In this document: positions 1-8,011 of the stretch, piece after piece
How positions within the stretch are numbered: position 1 is the stretch's first letter
How the letters are laid out: each line of letters starts with the position of its first letter
Assembly (NCBI GenBank): GCA_019746135.1
Contig: JAIESI010000022.1
Location: 1-50,123, forward strand
Reading direction: 5' to 3'
Length of the DNA: 50,123 bases
DNA from: Xanthobacteraceae bacterium
GTDB taxonomy: Bacteria > Pseudomonadota > Alphaproteobacteria > Rhizobiales > Xanthobacteraceae
Translations under genes and position numbers: made by a program
The notes under the pieces: model-generated
Seen by the model: the letters and a program-made list of their open reading frames with translations, nothing else
Database searches by the model: none
Told to the model about the DNA's origin: nothing

Positions 1-77
1 TGAAGGATATTTTGGCGTCCTACGCCGACGAACCGAAATCGGCCGTCGCCCGGCCGAACAACCGGGCCAGGCGCTAG
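1..77 (+). CDS. 3' end of an unidentified protein (partial)
   Basis: A plus-strand frame is open from the window edge and ends at TAG 75-77. It encodes about 24 residues ending ...KSAVARPNNRARR. The basic, low-complexity tail would suit the C-terminus of an ordinary protein, but it is too short to assign. It is convergent with the deaminase that ends at 150. The alternative is non-coding sequence. Confidence 0.3.
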   Translation, partial: KDILASYADEPKSAVARPNNRARR

Positions 78-149
78 GTGGGAGCCTCGGTCGGGCCGAG
101 CGGAAATTCTCTGCGTCGCGCAAGCCGCCGTGCCTTCTTCGGTGGGACG

Positions 150-1172
150 TCATCGCTGCAGCTGCGCCACGACCGCGTCGAAATGGCTCAAGGCCGCCTT
201 GCGGTTGTCCTCTGACATCACTGCCGCGGAAAAACCGTTGCGTGCGGCCGCGATAATCTCTTCCGACGTGAGCGAAATCGACCTTGCGAGCGCGCGATAA
301 TTGTCGTTCACGTAGCCACCGAAGTAAGCGGGATCGTCCGAATTGAGCGTCACCAGCAGATCCTTCTGCACCATGTCGCGCAGCGGATGGTGCTTGAGGT
401 CGTCGACCACGCGGAGCTTCAGGTTCGACAGCGGACAGACGGTGAGCGGAATTTTCTCGCGCGCGAGGCGGCCGACCAAGGCCGCGTCTTCCAGCGCCCG
501 GTTGCCGTGGTCGACGCGCTTCACGCCCAGCAGGTCGAGCGCTTCCCAAACATAGGATGGCGGCCCTTCCTCACCCGCGTGGGCGAAGCAGTGAAATCCG
601 GCGTCGCGCGCACGATTGAACACGCGCTTGAACTTGCCGGGAGGATGGCCGCATTCCGACGAATCGAGCCCGACGCCGATGATCTTCGTCTTGTGCGTGA
701 GCGCCGCATCAAGGGTACGCTCGGCATCGGCTTCGTCGAGATGGCGCAGAAAGCACATGATCAGGCTGGCGCTGATGCCGAGCTTGTCGCCCGCTTCGCA
801 GCAGGCGCGATGCAGTCCATTCACGACCGTTTCAAAGGCGACGCCGCGGCTGGTATGGCCCTGCGGGTCGAAGAACATCTCCACATGCCGCACGTTGTCG
901 GCACATGCGCGCTCGAGATAGGCCCAGGCGAGGTCAAAGAAATCCCGCTCGGTGACCAGTACCGACATGCCCCGGTAGTAGATGTTCAGGAAGTCCTGCA
1001 GCTCCGTGAACTGATAGGCCCGGCGCAGCGCATCGACCGATTCATAGGGCAGACGGATATTGTTGCGCGCGGCCAGTGCGAACATCATCTCTGGTTCGAG
1101 GCTGCCTTCGATGTGGATATGCAGCTCGCACTTCGGCAACTGGCTGATCAGCAGCTCGGAGGATGACGGCAT
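150..1172 (-). CDS. Adenine deaminase-type (ADA/ADE superfamily) deaminase
   Basis: A cytosolic zinc hydrolase of 340 residues, predicted to deaminate adenine to hypoxanthine. The first metal ligands are in ELHIHIEG (His18, His20). HAGEEGPP (His198, Glu201) supplies the next ligand and the catalytic Glu. NSDDPAYFGGY (about residue 279) is the terminal Asp motif in the form I associate with the bacterial/fungal adenine deaminase (Aah1-like) branch rather than true adenosine deaminases. I chose the ATG at 1172 because GGAG lies 8 bases upstream; an upstream TTG at 1208 would add 12 residues. It lies 44 bp downstream of the NTF2-like gene on the same strand, so the two are probably cotranscribed. 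The family is secure. Adenine versus adenosine rests on motif memory. Confidence 0.85.
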   Translation of the reverse strand: MPSSSELLISQLPKCELHIHIEGSLEPEMMFALAARNNIRLPYESVDALRRAYQFTELQDFLNIYYRGMSVLVTERDFFDLAWAYLERACADNVRHVEMFFDPQGHTSRGVAFETVVNGLHRACCEAGDKLGISASLIMCFLRHLDEADAERTLDAALTHKTKIIGVGLDSSECGHPPGKFKRVFNRARDAGFHCFAHAGEEGPPSYVWEALDLLGVKRVDHGNRALEDAALVGRLAREKIPLTVCPLSNLKLRVVDDLKHHPLRDMVQKDLLVTLNSDDPAYFGGYVNDNYRALARSISLTSEEIIAAARNGFSAAVMSEDNRKAALSHFDAVVAQLQR

Positions 1173-1252
1173 GAGTGGAACTCCGATTTCGGAGCCGATA
1201 TTAGCCAATTTTTCGCGGGGTTAACGCCGCGGCCGCGTTGGTTCGAAGCTTG

Positions 1253-1696
1253 CTACGCTTCGATCCCATTGCGCGTCAGCAATCTCTCCGCGCTGTCGTT
1301 CCACACGTCCATCTGCACGATCTTGCCGCCGCGCACGACGAAGCGGTCGACATAGCGGTTGCCTTCGAACGGCGTGCCGTCCGGCCATTCGCCATAGAGC
1401 GTGCCGATGTTGTAGACGATGGTCTCGCCGTGCCCCGGCACCACGTCGGAGCGCTCCATCGCCTTCTTCACCCACTTGTAGCGCCTGGCGTTGAACGCCG
1501 TGCTCTCGCGCGGGTGGCTGAACCTGCGGCCGCCGGTGAAGGTGAGCTTCAGCGGCTCGGCGATGTAGCGCGCGGCAGTCTCCGGGTCCGGCACCATCGA
1601 GGCGACCAGGAACTTCTCGACGATCTCCGCCGCCGCGGCGGTCTCGTCGGAGGGCGCGATCACGGTGGCTTTGGCGGCGGATGCGGCGGGGGACAT
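1253..1696 (-). CDS. NTF2-like / SnoaL-like small protein
   Basis: A 147-residue protein with the alpha+beta cone pattern of the NTF2/SnoaL superfamily. An N-terminal helix (EIVEKFLVASMVPDPE) is followed by a stretch ending YIAEPLKLTFTGG, and the end is the typical strand pair NRYVDRFVVRGGKIVQMDVWND. Such folds act as hydrolases, isomerases or small-ligand binders; no specific activity can be read here. AAGGAG eight bases before ATG 1696 sets the start, although the frame stays open to 1837. It precedes the adenine-deaminase gene and is divergent from the transporter operon, so a role in the same N-compound metabolism is an inference only. Confidence 0.7.
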   Translation of the reverse strand: MSPAASAAKATVIAPSDETAAAAEIVEKFLVASMVPDPETAARYIAEPLKLTFTGGRRFSHPRESTAFNARRYKWVKKAMERSDVVPGHGETIVYNIGTLYGEWPDGTPFEGNRYVDRFVVRGGKIVQMDVWNDSAERLLTRNGIEA

Positions 1697-1796
1697 GGGG
1701 CGGTCTCCTTCGGCTTGGGCAGCCGGACGGGCCGGCGTTCGGCCTGACCCATGCATTTTCCGGCCAGGCGGATTGTACTGGAACGCATCGATAAAT

Positions 1797-1804
1797 TGTA
1801 TACA
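1797..1804. promoter_or_regulatory. TGTATACA palindrome, candidate GntR-type operator
   Basis: A perfect 8-bp palindrome within ATTGTATACAC lies between the divergent NTF2-like and transporter operons. Operators of FCD-type GntR regulators often have a TTGTATACAA-like core. No GntR gene is present in the window, so the assignment is tentative. The related half-site GCATAC follows at 1810-1815. Confidence 0.35.
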
Positions 1805-1907
1805 CTTCTGCATACGATTTGCCCAAGGCGACGGCATTTGCCTACGGCTTGGGCGGCGGACGGCGGGAAAATCCTGGATTCCCGGGGCTTTTCAACCGGC
1901 ACCGCGT

Positions 1908-1923
1908 TGGCATGCCGCTTGCG
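1908..1923 (+). promoter_or_regulatory. Sigma-54 promoter for the transporter operon
   Basis: TGGCATGCCGCTTGCG matches the -24/-12 consensus TGGCACG-N4-TTGCW with exact GG-to-GC spacing. The predicted start is near 1934, leaving a leader of about 29 bases before ATG 1963. Unlike most promoters at 9-37 kb, no TGT-N11-ACA site is seen upstream, so a different activator such as NtrC is possible. Confidence 0.6.
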
Positions 1924-1962
1924 AACGAAACGTGCAGTTTCACCCTCTGGAGAGGTTCCGCC

Positions 1963-3147
1963 ATGCCCGTTCCATCCCGCATTTTGCAAGTTTCACGACG
2001 CCTGCTGCTCGCCGCCGCGGCAGCCACGGCCGTTTCGGTCCCGGCGCTGGCGCAGGACGCGCTGAAGCTCGGTCTCGTCGCCGCGATGTCCGGCCAGTCG
2101 GCCAAGTCGGGCGAGGCGATCGTCCGCGGCCTGTCGGTCGCGATCGACGAGATCAACGCCAAGGGCGGCGTGCTCGGCAGGAAGGTCGAGCTGGTGGTCC
2201 GTGACGACGAAAGCAACCCGGCCAAGGGCGTGGTCGCGGCGCGCGAATTGGTGCAGCGCGAGAAGGTCGCGGCGCTGTTCGGCGGCCTCGACACGCCGGT
2301 GTCGATCGCCATCGTGCCGTTCGCCAACCAGGCCAAGGTGCCGTTCATGGGCGTGTGGGCGGCGGGCACGCCGATCACCCGCAACGGCGCGCCGGAGAAC
2401 TACGTGTTCCGCGTCTCCGCGGTGGACGTGCTGGTCGACAAGGCGCTGGTCGACTACGCGATCAAGAAATACAGCACGAAGAAGCCGGGGATGATCCTGA
2501 TCAACAACCCCTGGGGCGAGTCCAACGAGGCGGGGCTGAAGGCTGCCCTCGCCGAAAAGGGCATGCCCTATGCCGGCATCGAGAAGTTCCAGGATGCCGA
2601 CGTCGACGTGGTGCCGCAGCTCACGCGGCTGAAGAACGCCGGCGCCGACGTGCTGTTCATGGTGGCGAACGTCGCGCCCTCTTCGCAGGTGGTGAAGTCG
2701 CTCGACCGCATGGGCTGGAACGTGCCGATCGTCTCGCACTGGGGCCCGGCCGGCGGCCGCTTCAGCGAACTTGCCGGCCCGAGCGGCCAGCGCGTGCACT
2801 TCATCCAGACCTTCAGCTTCTCCGGCAAGCTCTCGCCCAAGGCCGAAGGGGTGCTGGCGGCGCTGAAGGCGAAGTACCCTGCGATCAAGACGCTGGCGGA
2901 CGTGACGCCCGCGGTCGGCATCGCCAACGCCTATGACGCCATGAACCTGATGACGCTCGCCATCGCCAAGGCCGGCTCGACCGAAGGCCCGAAGATCCGC
3001 GAGGCGATGTATGCGCTCGACAAGTACCAAGGCCTGATCAAGACCTATGACAAGCCGTTCACGCCGACCAACCACGACGCGCTGACCTCGGACGACTACA
3101 TCTTCACCTACTTCAAGGAAGGCGAAATCCTTCCGCTGACCAACTAG
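1963..3147 (+). CDS. ABC transporter periplasmic binding protein (LivK/HAAT family)
   Basis: A 394-residue type I periplasmic binding protein of the branched-chain amino acid (HAAT) class. A signal peptide (SRRLLLAAAAATAVSVPALA, cleavage near residue 30) precedes DALKLGLVAAMSGQSAKSGEAI, the usual first strand and ligand loop. The DEIN-AKGGVLGRKVELVVRDDESNP segment is diagnostic of the family. GGAGAGG seven bases before ATG 1963 fixes the start, since the frame is open further upstream. It is the first gene of an operon with LivH-like and fused LivMGF-like genes and an amidohydrolase. This suggests import of the amidohydrolase substrate rather than amino acids. The cargo is unknown. Confidence 0.88.
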   Translation: MPVPSRILQVSRRLLLAAAAATAVSVPALAQDALKLGLVAAMSGQSAKSGEAIVRGLSVAIDEINAKGGVLGRKVELVVRDDESNPAKGVVAARELVQREKVAALFGGLDTPVSIAIVPFANQAKVPFMGVWAAGTPITRNGAPENYVFRVSAVDVLVDKALVDYAIKKYSTKKPGMILINNPWGESNEAGLKAALAEKGMPYAGIEKFQDADVDVVPQLTRLKNAGADVLFMVANVAPSSQVVKSLDRMGWNVPIVSHWGPAGGRFSELAGPSGQRVHFIQTFSFSGKLSPKAEGVLAALKAKYPAIKTLADVTPAVGIANAYDAMNLMTLAIAKAGSTEGPKIREAMYALDKYQGLIKTYDKPFTPTNHDALTSDDYIFTYFKEGEILPLTN

Positions 3148-3176
3148 AGTTCTCGTCACGCCTTGTCGTCGTGCCT

Positions 3177-3208
3177 GGCGGGACGCGGGTTTGCGCCTGC
3201 GTCCCGCC
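3177..3208 (+). other. Intercistronic hairpin after the binding-protein gene
   Basis: A perfect 10-bp stem (GGCGGGACGC / GCGTCCCGCC) with a 12-base loop lies in the gap between binding protein and permease. There is no U-tract. Such hairpins usually protect the upstream mRNA and keep binding-protein levels above permease levels; that role is inferred. Confidence 0.5.
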
Positions 3209-3233
3209 GCTCCATCCGGGGGACCGCGGTGCC

Positions 3234-4106
3234 ATGCTGCTGATATCGGCGATCGTCACAGGACTCGCAGTCGGCAGCATGTACGGGCTGATCGCGCTCG
3301 GCTTCCACGTCACCTACGTGGTCTCCAACACCGTCAATTTCTCGCAAGGCTCCTCGATGATGCTCGGAGCCGTGCTGGGCTACACCTTCGCGATCAAGCT
3401 CGGCTGGCCGCTGCCGCTCGCCGCCGCGATGGCGCTGCTCCTTTGCGCGCTGTTCGGGCTTCTGGTCGAGCGCACGCTGGTGCGGCCGTTCGCCGAGCGC
3501 GGCTCGAACGGCTGGCTGATGGCGACCGTCGCCGGCGGCATCGTGCTCGACAACATCGTGCTGTTCACCTTCGGCAAGGAGCCGCGCGCGTTTCCGTCGC
3601 TCCTGGCGCAGAAGCCGATCGAGCTGTTCGGCACCGGGGTCTATCCGCTGCAGCTGGTCATTCCGCTCGTCGGCCTCGGCATCGCGGTCGCGCTCCAGCT
3701 CGCGTTTCATTACACGCGGCTCGGCAAGGCGCTGCTCGCCGTGGTGCAGAACAAGGATGCGGCGCGGCTGATGGGCATCAACGTGCGGCTCGCCATCGCG
3801 TTTTCGTTCGCGCTGTCGACCGCACTCGCCGGCCTTGCGGGACTTCTGATCGCGCCGCTGTTCAGCGTTCACTCCGACATGGGAACGCTGTTCGGCATCA
3901 AGGCCTTTGCCGTGGCGATTCTCGGCGGCATCACCTCGGCCTCGGGCGTGATGCTCGCCGGCCTGCTCTACGGGCTGATCGAGGCGCTGGTGACGGCCTT
4001 TGCCGGCTCGACCTACACCCAGATCGTCGCCTTCACCGTGGTGATCCTGGCGCTGGCCGCGATGCCCAACGGGCTTTTGGGCCGCAGCGCGATCAAGAAG
4101 GTGTAG
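3234..4106 (+). CDS. ABC transporter permease, LivH type
   Basis: A 290-residue inner-membrane permease with multiple hydrophobic spans. It shows the LivH signature AVGSMYGLIALGFHVTYVVSNTVNFSQGS near the N-terminus and the conserved cytoplasmic loop FAVAILGGITSASGVMLAGLLYGLIEAL near the C-terminus. I chose ATG 3234, after a GGGGGACC stretch, because the 21 residues encoded upstream are not hydrophobic and not LivH-like. It pairs with the permease half of the next gene, which begins two bases after its stop. Together they would form a heterodimeric channel for the LivK-like protein. Confidence 0.85.
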   Translation: MLLISAIVTGLAVGSMYGLIALGFHVTYVVSNTVNFSQGSSMMLGAVLGYTFAIKLGWPLPLAAAMALLLCALFGLLVERTLVRPFAERGSNGWLMATVAGGIVLDNIVLFTFGKEPRAFPSLLAQKPIELFGTGVYPLQLVIPLVGLGIAVALQLAFHYTRLGKALLAVVQNKDAARLMGINVRLAIAFSFALSTALAGLAGLLIAPLFSVHSDMGTLFGIKAFAVAILGGITSASGVMLAGLLYGLIEALVTAFAGSTYTQIVAFTVVILALAAMPNGLLGRSAIKKV

Positions 4107-4108
4107 CG

Positions 4109-6607
4109 ATGGCGCGCGCGGCAGCACCTTCGATCATGACGCTCGCGATCGCCGCGCTGACTGCGGCCGGCATCGGGCTGGTGTTTGCCTCGGAGGGCTA
4201 CACGCATTTCATTCTGGCGCTGGTGGCGCTGACTGCGGTCGTCGGCGTCGGCCTCAATGTCCTGCTCGGCCTCGCCGGACAGGTGTCGCTCGGGCATGTC
4301 GGATTCTATGCGATCGGCGCCTACACGGCGGCGATCCTGACGGTGAAGGGCGTGAGCTTCTGGCTCGCGTTCCCGGCGGCCGGCGTGGTCGCGGGCGCGA
4401 TCGGCGCGCTGCTGGCGCTGCCGGCGCTGCGCGTCACCGGACCCTATCTCGCGATGGTCACCATCGCCTTTGCCTTCATCGTCCACCACGGCACGGTCGA
4501 GTGGAAAGACCTCACCGGCGGCCAGAACGGCCTGATGGGCCTCGTCGCGCCGTCGCTCGGCGGACGCGCCTTCGCCGAACGCGAGATGGCGATGTTCGCA
4601 ATCGGGCTCGCGGGGCTGTCGCTCTATGTGTTCCACCGGCTCGCGGCGAGCGCCTGGGGCAAGGCCATGGTCGCGGTGCGCGACAGCGAGACGGCGGCCC
4701 GCTCGGTAGGGCTCAATCCGGTGGCGATCAAGACCGCGGCCTTCGCGGTCTCCGCGGTGTTCGCGGGGCTTGCCGGCGCGATCTTCGCACCGCTGATGAT
4801 GTTCGTCGCGCCCGACTCGTTTCCATTCTCGCAATCGATCCTGTTCCTGCTCGCGGTGATCGTCGGCGGCTCGGGCTGGGTTCTCGGACCGGTGGTCGGC
4901 GCAGCCGTCACCGTGATGCTGCCGGAGCTGCTGTCGGGCCTCGCCGAATACCGGCTGCTGTTCGTCGGCGCGCTGCTGCTGGTGGTCTTATGGATCGCGC
5001 CCGAGGGGGTGATCGGCACGCTGGCGCGGCATCTGCGGCGCATCGATCCAGCGGGAGCCGACAGCCGGGATTTCGATCTCGCCGCGTTTCTGTCCGCCGG
5101 CAAGGCGCGCTCTCCCCTCACCGTCCGCAGCGTCGGCATCAGCTTCGGCGGCATCAAGGCCGCCACCGATGTGAGCTTCACCGCCGAGCCCGGACGCATC
5201 ACCAGCGTGATCGGCCCGAACGGCGCCGGCAAGACCACCGTGCTCAACATGATCGGCGGCTTCTATCGCCCCGATGCCGGCAGCGTGATGCTCGGCGGCA
5301 CCGAACTCGCCGGCGCACCGGCCTGGCGCATCGCGCGCGACGGCGTGGCGCGGACCTACCAGACCACGCAGCTGTTCGGCGAGATGAGCGTGCTCGACAA
5401 CGTGCTTGTCGCGCTGCGCCGCGGACGGCTCGGCGACCCGCTGCGCAAGGTCGCCACCACGGACGACCGGCGCGCCGCCGAGGCACTGCTCGCGTTCGTC
5501 GGCTATCACGGCGCGCTCGCAGCGCCGGCCAACGGCCTGCCGCATGTGGACAGGCGGCTGGTCGAGATCGCGCGGGCGCTGGCGACGCGGCCGCGCGTGC
5601 TCCTGCTCGACGAGCCGGCCGCGGGCCTGATGCGCGCCGACAAGGCGGCGCTCAGCAAGCTCATCCGCCGCATCGCCGATCTCGGCGTGGCCGTGATCCT
5701 GGTCGAGCACGACATGGCGCTGGTGATGGGCATCTCGGATCACATCGTCGTGCTCGATGCAGGCACGGTGATCGCCGCTGGCAAGCCCGCCGAGGTGCGC
5801 CGCGATCCCCGCGTGCTGCGCGCTTATCTCGGTGACGGCGAAACGCGCGGGCGGCCGCGCGCCAAAGAATGGCACGGCTCGCAGGACGCGATCCTGTCGT
5901 GCCTGAAGCTCAGCGCCGGATACGGCGCAGCGCCGGTGCTCGACCAGGTGTCGTTCGAGGTGAAGCCCGGCGAGATGGTGGCGCTCCTTGGCGCCAACGG
6001 CGCGGGAAAGTCCACGGCAATGCGCGCGGTGACGGGACTGCTGCGTCCGGTCACCGGCACGATCGTGCTCGACAACGAGCGGGTGGAGCACATGGCAGCG
6101 CACCGGATCGCGGCGAGCGGCGTGGCGCTGGTGCCGGAAGGACGGCAGGTGTTCCCCGAGCTGAGCGTGCTCGACAACATCATGCTCGGCGCGCACACCC
6201 GCAAGGACGCCGACCGCGGGACGGACGTCGAGGCGCTGCTCCAGCGCTTCCCGCGGCTGCGCGACCGGCTCTCGAGCCGCGCCGGCCTCCTGTCCGGCGG
6301 CGAGCAGCAGATGCTCGCGATCGCCCGTGGCCTGATGGCGAAGCCGCGCATCCTGCTGCTCGACGAGCCGTCGCTGGGCCTTGCGCCCGCGATGATCAAC
6401 GAGCTGTTCGACGTGCTGGCCGAGTTGCGCGACGACGGCGTCACCATCCTGCTGGTCGACCAGATGGCGGCGCTGGCGCTCACGGTCGCCGACCGCGGCT
6501 ACGTGCTGGAATCCGGCCGCGTGGTGCGAAGCGACACCGCGGCGGCGCTGGCGCACGACCCGGCGCTGGAGGCCGCCTATCTCGGGCGCTCCGAGGCGGC
6601 GCAATAG
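4109..6607 (+). CDS. Triple fusion LivM permease - LivG ATPase - LivF ATPase
   Basis: An 832-residue protein carrying three normally separate subunits. Residues 1 to about 310 are a LivM-like permease (GLAGQVSLGHVGFYAIGAY). About 335-580 form the first ATPase (Walker A GPNGAGKT from 369; LLLDEPAAGL). About 595-832 form the second (GANGAGKS from 628; signature LSGGEQQ from about 729; LLLDEPSLGLAP). In the first ATPase the usual signature (LSYGQQ or LPxGQ) reads LPHVDRR at 477-483, so the key Gly is Val. The second site is canonical. This implies an asymmetric ATPase pair. ATG 4109 follows the LivH stop directly; the frame is open upstream but only as a shadow of livH. It lies three bases before the amidohydrolase gene. 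Confidence 0.9.
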   Translation: MARAAAPSIMTLAIAALTAAGIGLVFASEGYTHFILALVALTAVVGVGLNVLLGLAGQVSLGHVGFYAIGAYTAAILTVKGVSFWLAFPAAGVVAGAIGALLALPALRVTGPYLAMVTIAFAFIVHHGTVEWKDLTGGQNGLMGLVAPSLGGRAFAEREMAMFAIGLAGLSLYVFHRLAASAWGKAMVAVRDSETAARSVGLNPVAIKTAAFAVSAVFAGLAGAIFAPLMMFVAPDSFPFSQSILFLLAVIVGGSGWVLGPVVGAAVTVMLPELLSGLAEYRLLFVGALLLVVLWIAPEGVIGTLARHLRRIDPAGADSRDFDLAAFLSAGKARSPLTVRSVGISFGGIKAATDVSFTAEPGRITSVIGPNGAGKTTVLNMIGGFYRPDAGSVMLGGTELAGAPAWRIARDGVARTYQTTQLFGEMSVLDNVLVALRRGRLGDPLRKVATTDDRRAAEALLAFVGYHGALAAPANGLPHVDRRLVEIARALATRPRVLLLDEPAAGLMRADKAALSKLIRRIADLGVAVILVEHDMALVMGISDHIVVLDAGTVIAAGKPAEVRRDPRVLRAYLGDGETRGRPRAKEWHGSQDAILSCLKLSAGYGAAPVLDQVSFEVKPGEMVALLGANGAGKSTAMRAVTGLLRPVTGTIVLDNERVEHMAAHRIAASGVALVPEGRQVFPELSVLDNIMLGAHTRKDADRGTDVEALLQRFPRLRDRLSSRAGLLSGGEQQMLAIARGLMAKPRILLLDEPSLGLAPAMINELFDVLAELRDDGVTILLVDQMAALALTVADRGYVLESGRVVRSDTAAALAHDPALEAAYLGRSEAAQ

Positions 6608-6610
6608 CTC

Positions 6611-7840
6611 ATGCTCGATTTCGTGCTTCGCAATGCGCGCATGGCCGGAGGCGACGGCGCGACCTTCGACATCGGCGTCGCGGACGGACGCATCGCCGAG
6701 ATCGCCGCATCGATTGACTCGGACGCACCGGCCGAGGACGCCGGCGGACGGCTGGTGACGCCGGGCTTTGTCGACACCCACATCCATCTCGACAAGTCCT
6801 GCATCCTCGACCGCTGCCGCTCGGACGAAGGCACCTTGCAGGAGGCGATCGCGGAGGTCGCGGCCGCCAAGCGCGGCTTCACCGAAGACGACGTCTACGC
6901 GCGCGGACGCCGCACCCTGGAGAAAGCGATCCTGCAAGGCACGACGCGGATGCGGACCCATGTGGAGGTCGATCCGCGCATCGGGCTCAAGAGCTTTGCC
7001 GCCGTCCGCCGGCTCCAGCGCGACTATGCCTGGGCGATCGATCTCGAAATCTGCGTGTTCCCGCAGGAAGGCCTGCTCAACGACCCCGGCACCGAGGACT
7101 TGCTGATCGAGTCCTGCCAATCGGGTGCCGATCTGATCGGCGGCTGCCCCTACACCGACAGCGACCCGCACGGCCAGATCGCGCGCATCTTCGGCATCGC
7201 CCGCGATTTCGATCTCGACATCGATTTCCATCTCGATTTCGATCTCGACCCATCGCGCATGGACCTCGAGGAGGTCTGCCGGCAGACGCAGGCGCACGGC
7301 TACGGCGGCCGCGTCGCGATCGGCCACGTCACCAAGCTGACGGCGCTGCCGCCTGAGCGGCTCAAGGCTGCGGCCCGGCGGCTCGCCGACGCGGGCGTCG
7401 CCGTCACGGTGCTGCCTGCGACCGATCTGTTCCTGATGGGCCGGGCCCACGACCACAGCGTTCCGCGCGGCGTGACGCCGGCCCATACGCTTGCCGAGTA
7501 TGGCGTCACCTGCTCGGTCGCCACCAACAACGTGCTCAACCCGTTCACGCCGTTCGGCGACTGCTCGCTGGTGCGGATGGCCAATCTCTACGCCAACGTG
7601 GCCCAGGCCGGCGGACAACGCGCGCTGGCGGCCTGCTTCGATCTCGTCACCGCGCAGCCGGCGCGGCTGATGAACCTCAAGGACTATGGAATTGCGGTCG
7701 GCCACCCGGCCGATCTGATCGTGCTCGATTGTGCCGGCCCCGAGATGGCCATAGCCGAGATCGCGCAGCCGCTCCTCGGCATCAAGCGCGGACGCCGCAG
7801 CTTCACGCGCGCCGCACCCGCACTGCACCCGCCGCGCTGA
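6611..7840 (+). CDS. CodA-like amidohydrolase, probably not a cytosine deaminase
   Basis: A 409-residue amidohydrolase-superfamily protein resembling cytosine deaminase in overall layout. The short N-terminal beta-sandwich is followed by FVDTHIHLDKS (His57, His59), then by IDFHLDFDLD, RVAIGHVTKL and SVATNNVLNPFTPFGDCS. By alignment from memory to E. coli CodA, the H-x-x-E motif here is H-L-D-F, so the catalytic Glu is lost. The GHDD metal site is TNNV, so the Asp is lost. Hydrolysis of a different cyclic amide or amidine is therefore likely. Its ATG lies three bases after the fused transporter gene, so transporter and enzyme are translationally linked. The substrate is presumably what the transporter imports. 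Confidence 0.75.
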   Translation: MLDFVLRNARMAGGDGATFDIGVADGRIAEIAASIDSDAPAEDAGGRLVTPGFVDTHIHLDKSCILDRCRSDEGTLQEAIAEVAAAKRGFTEDDVYARGRRTLEKAILQGTTRMRTHVEVDPRIGLKSFAAVRRLQRDYAWAIDLEICVFPQEGLLNDPGTEDLLIESCQSGADLIGGCPYTDSDPHGQIARIFGIARDFDLDIDFHLDFDLDPSRMDLEEVCRQTQAHGYGGRVAIGHVTKLTALPPERLKAAARRLADAGVAVTVLPATDLFLMGRAHDHSVPRGVTPAHTLAEYGVTCSVATNNVLNPFTPFGDCSLVRMANLYANVAQAGGQRALAACFDLVTAQPARLMNLKDYGIAVGHPADLIVLDCAGPEMAIAEIAQPLLGIKRGRRSFTRAAPALHPPR

Positions 7841-7851
7841 CCAGGCAAGAA

Positions 7852-7971
7852 TTAGCCCGATGCGCCCGGGCCACCAAATCCTCCGCCGCCCGGGGTCAGC
7901 ACCCGAAGCAGGTCTCCGGACCGCAACACCAGGTCGTTGGCTGCGGATGGGAGCTTGCGTTCAGCGGCCTC
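7852..7971 (-). pseudogene. C-terminal remnant of hydantoinase B / oxoprolinase
   Basis: The minus strand encodes KLPSAANDLVLRSGDLLRVL followed by TPGGGGFGG and a stop at 7852-7854. That is the hallmark C-terminus of HyuB/N-methylhydantoinase B proteins (LPSK...L..GD..R..TPGGGG). The preceding 500 or so residues are absent: the homology stops at about 7971, just before the 3' end of the enone reductase gene at 8012. It is a decayed fragment at a recombination junction. Hydantoinase chemistry would fit the adjacent amidohydrolase and transporter. Confidence 0.6.
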
Positions 7972-8011
7972 ACATTTCGAGGGCCGTGTCTCTCGTGGAC
8001 GGATCAAACTC

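Noticed and set aside
387-1166. A 259-codon plus-strand open frame opposite the adenine-deaminase gene
   Set aside because: It is the antisense of a gene with clear catalytic motifs. The translation is rich in Arg, Val and His, with no recognisable domain.
3191-4108. Upstream extension of the fused transporter frame through livH
   Set aside because: It is an Arg-rich shadow of livH. The real protein starts at ATG 4109 with a membrane segment right after the livH stop.
4988-7828. A 946-codon minus-strand open frame opposite the LivMGF fusion and amidohydrolase genes
   Set aside because: High GC makes long antisense frames common. The translation is Arg/His/Asp-rich without motifs, while the plus strand carries complete ATPase and amidohydrolase signatures.
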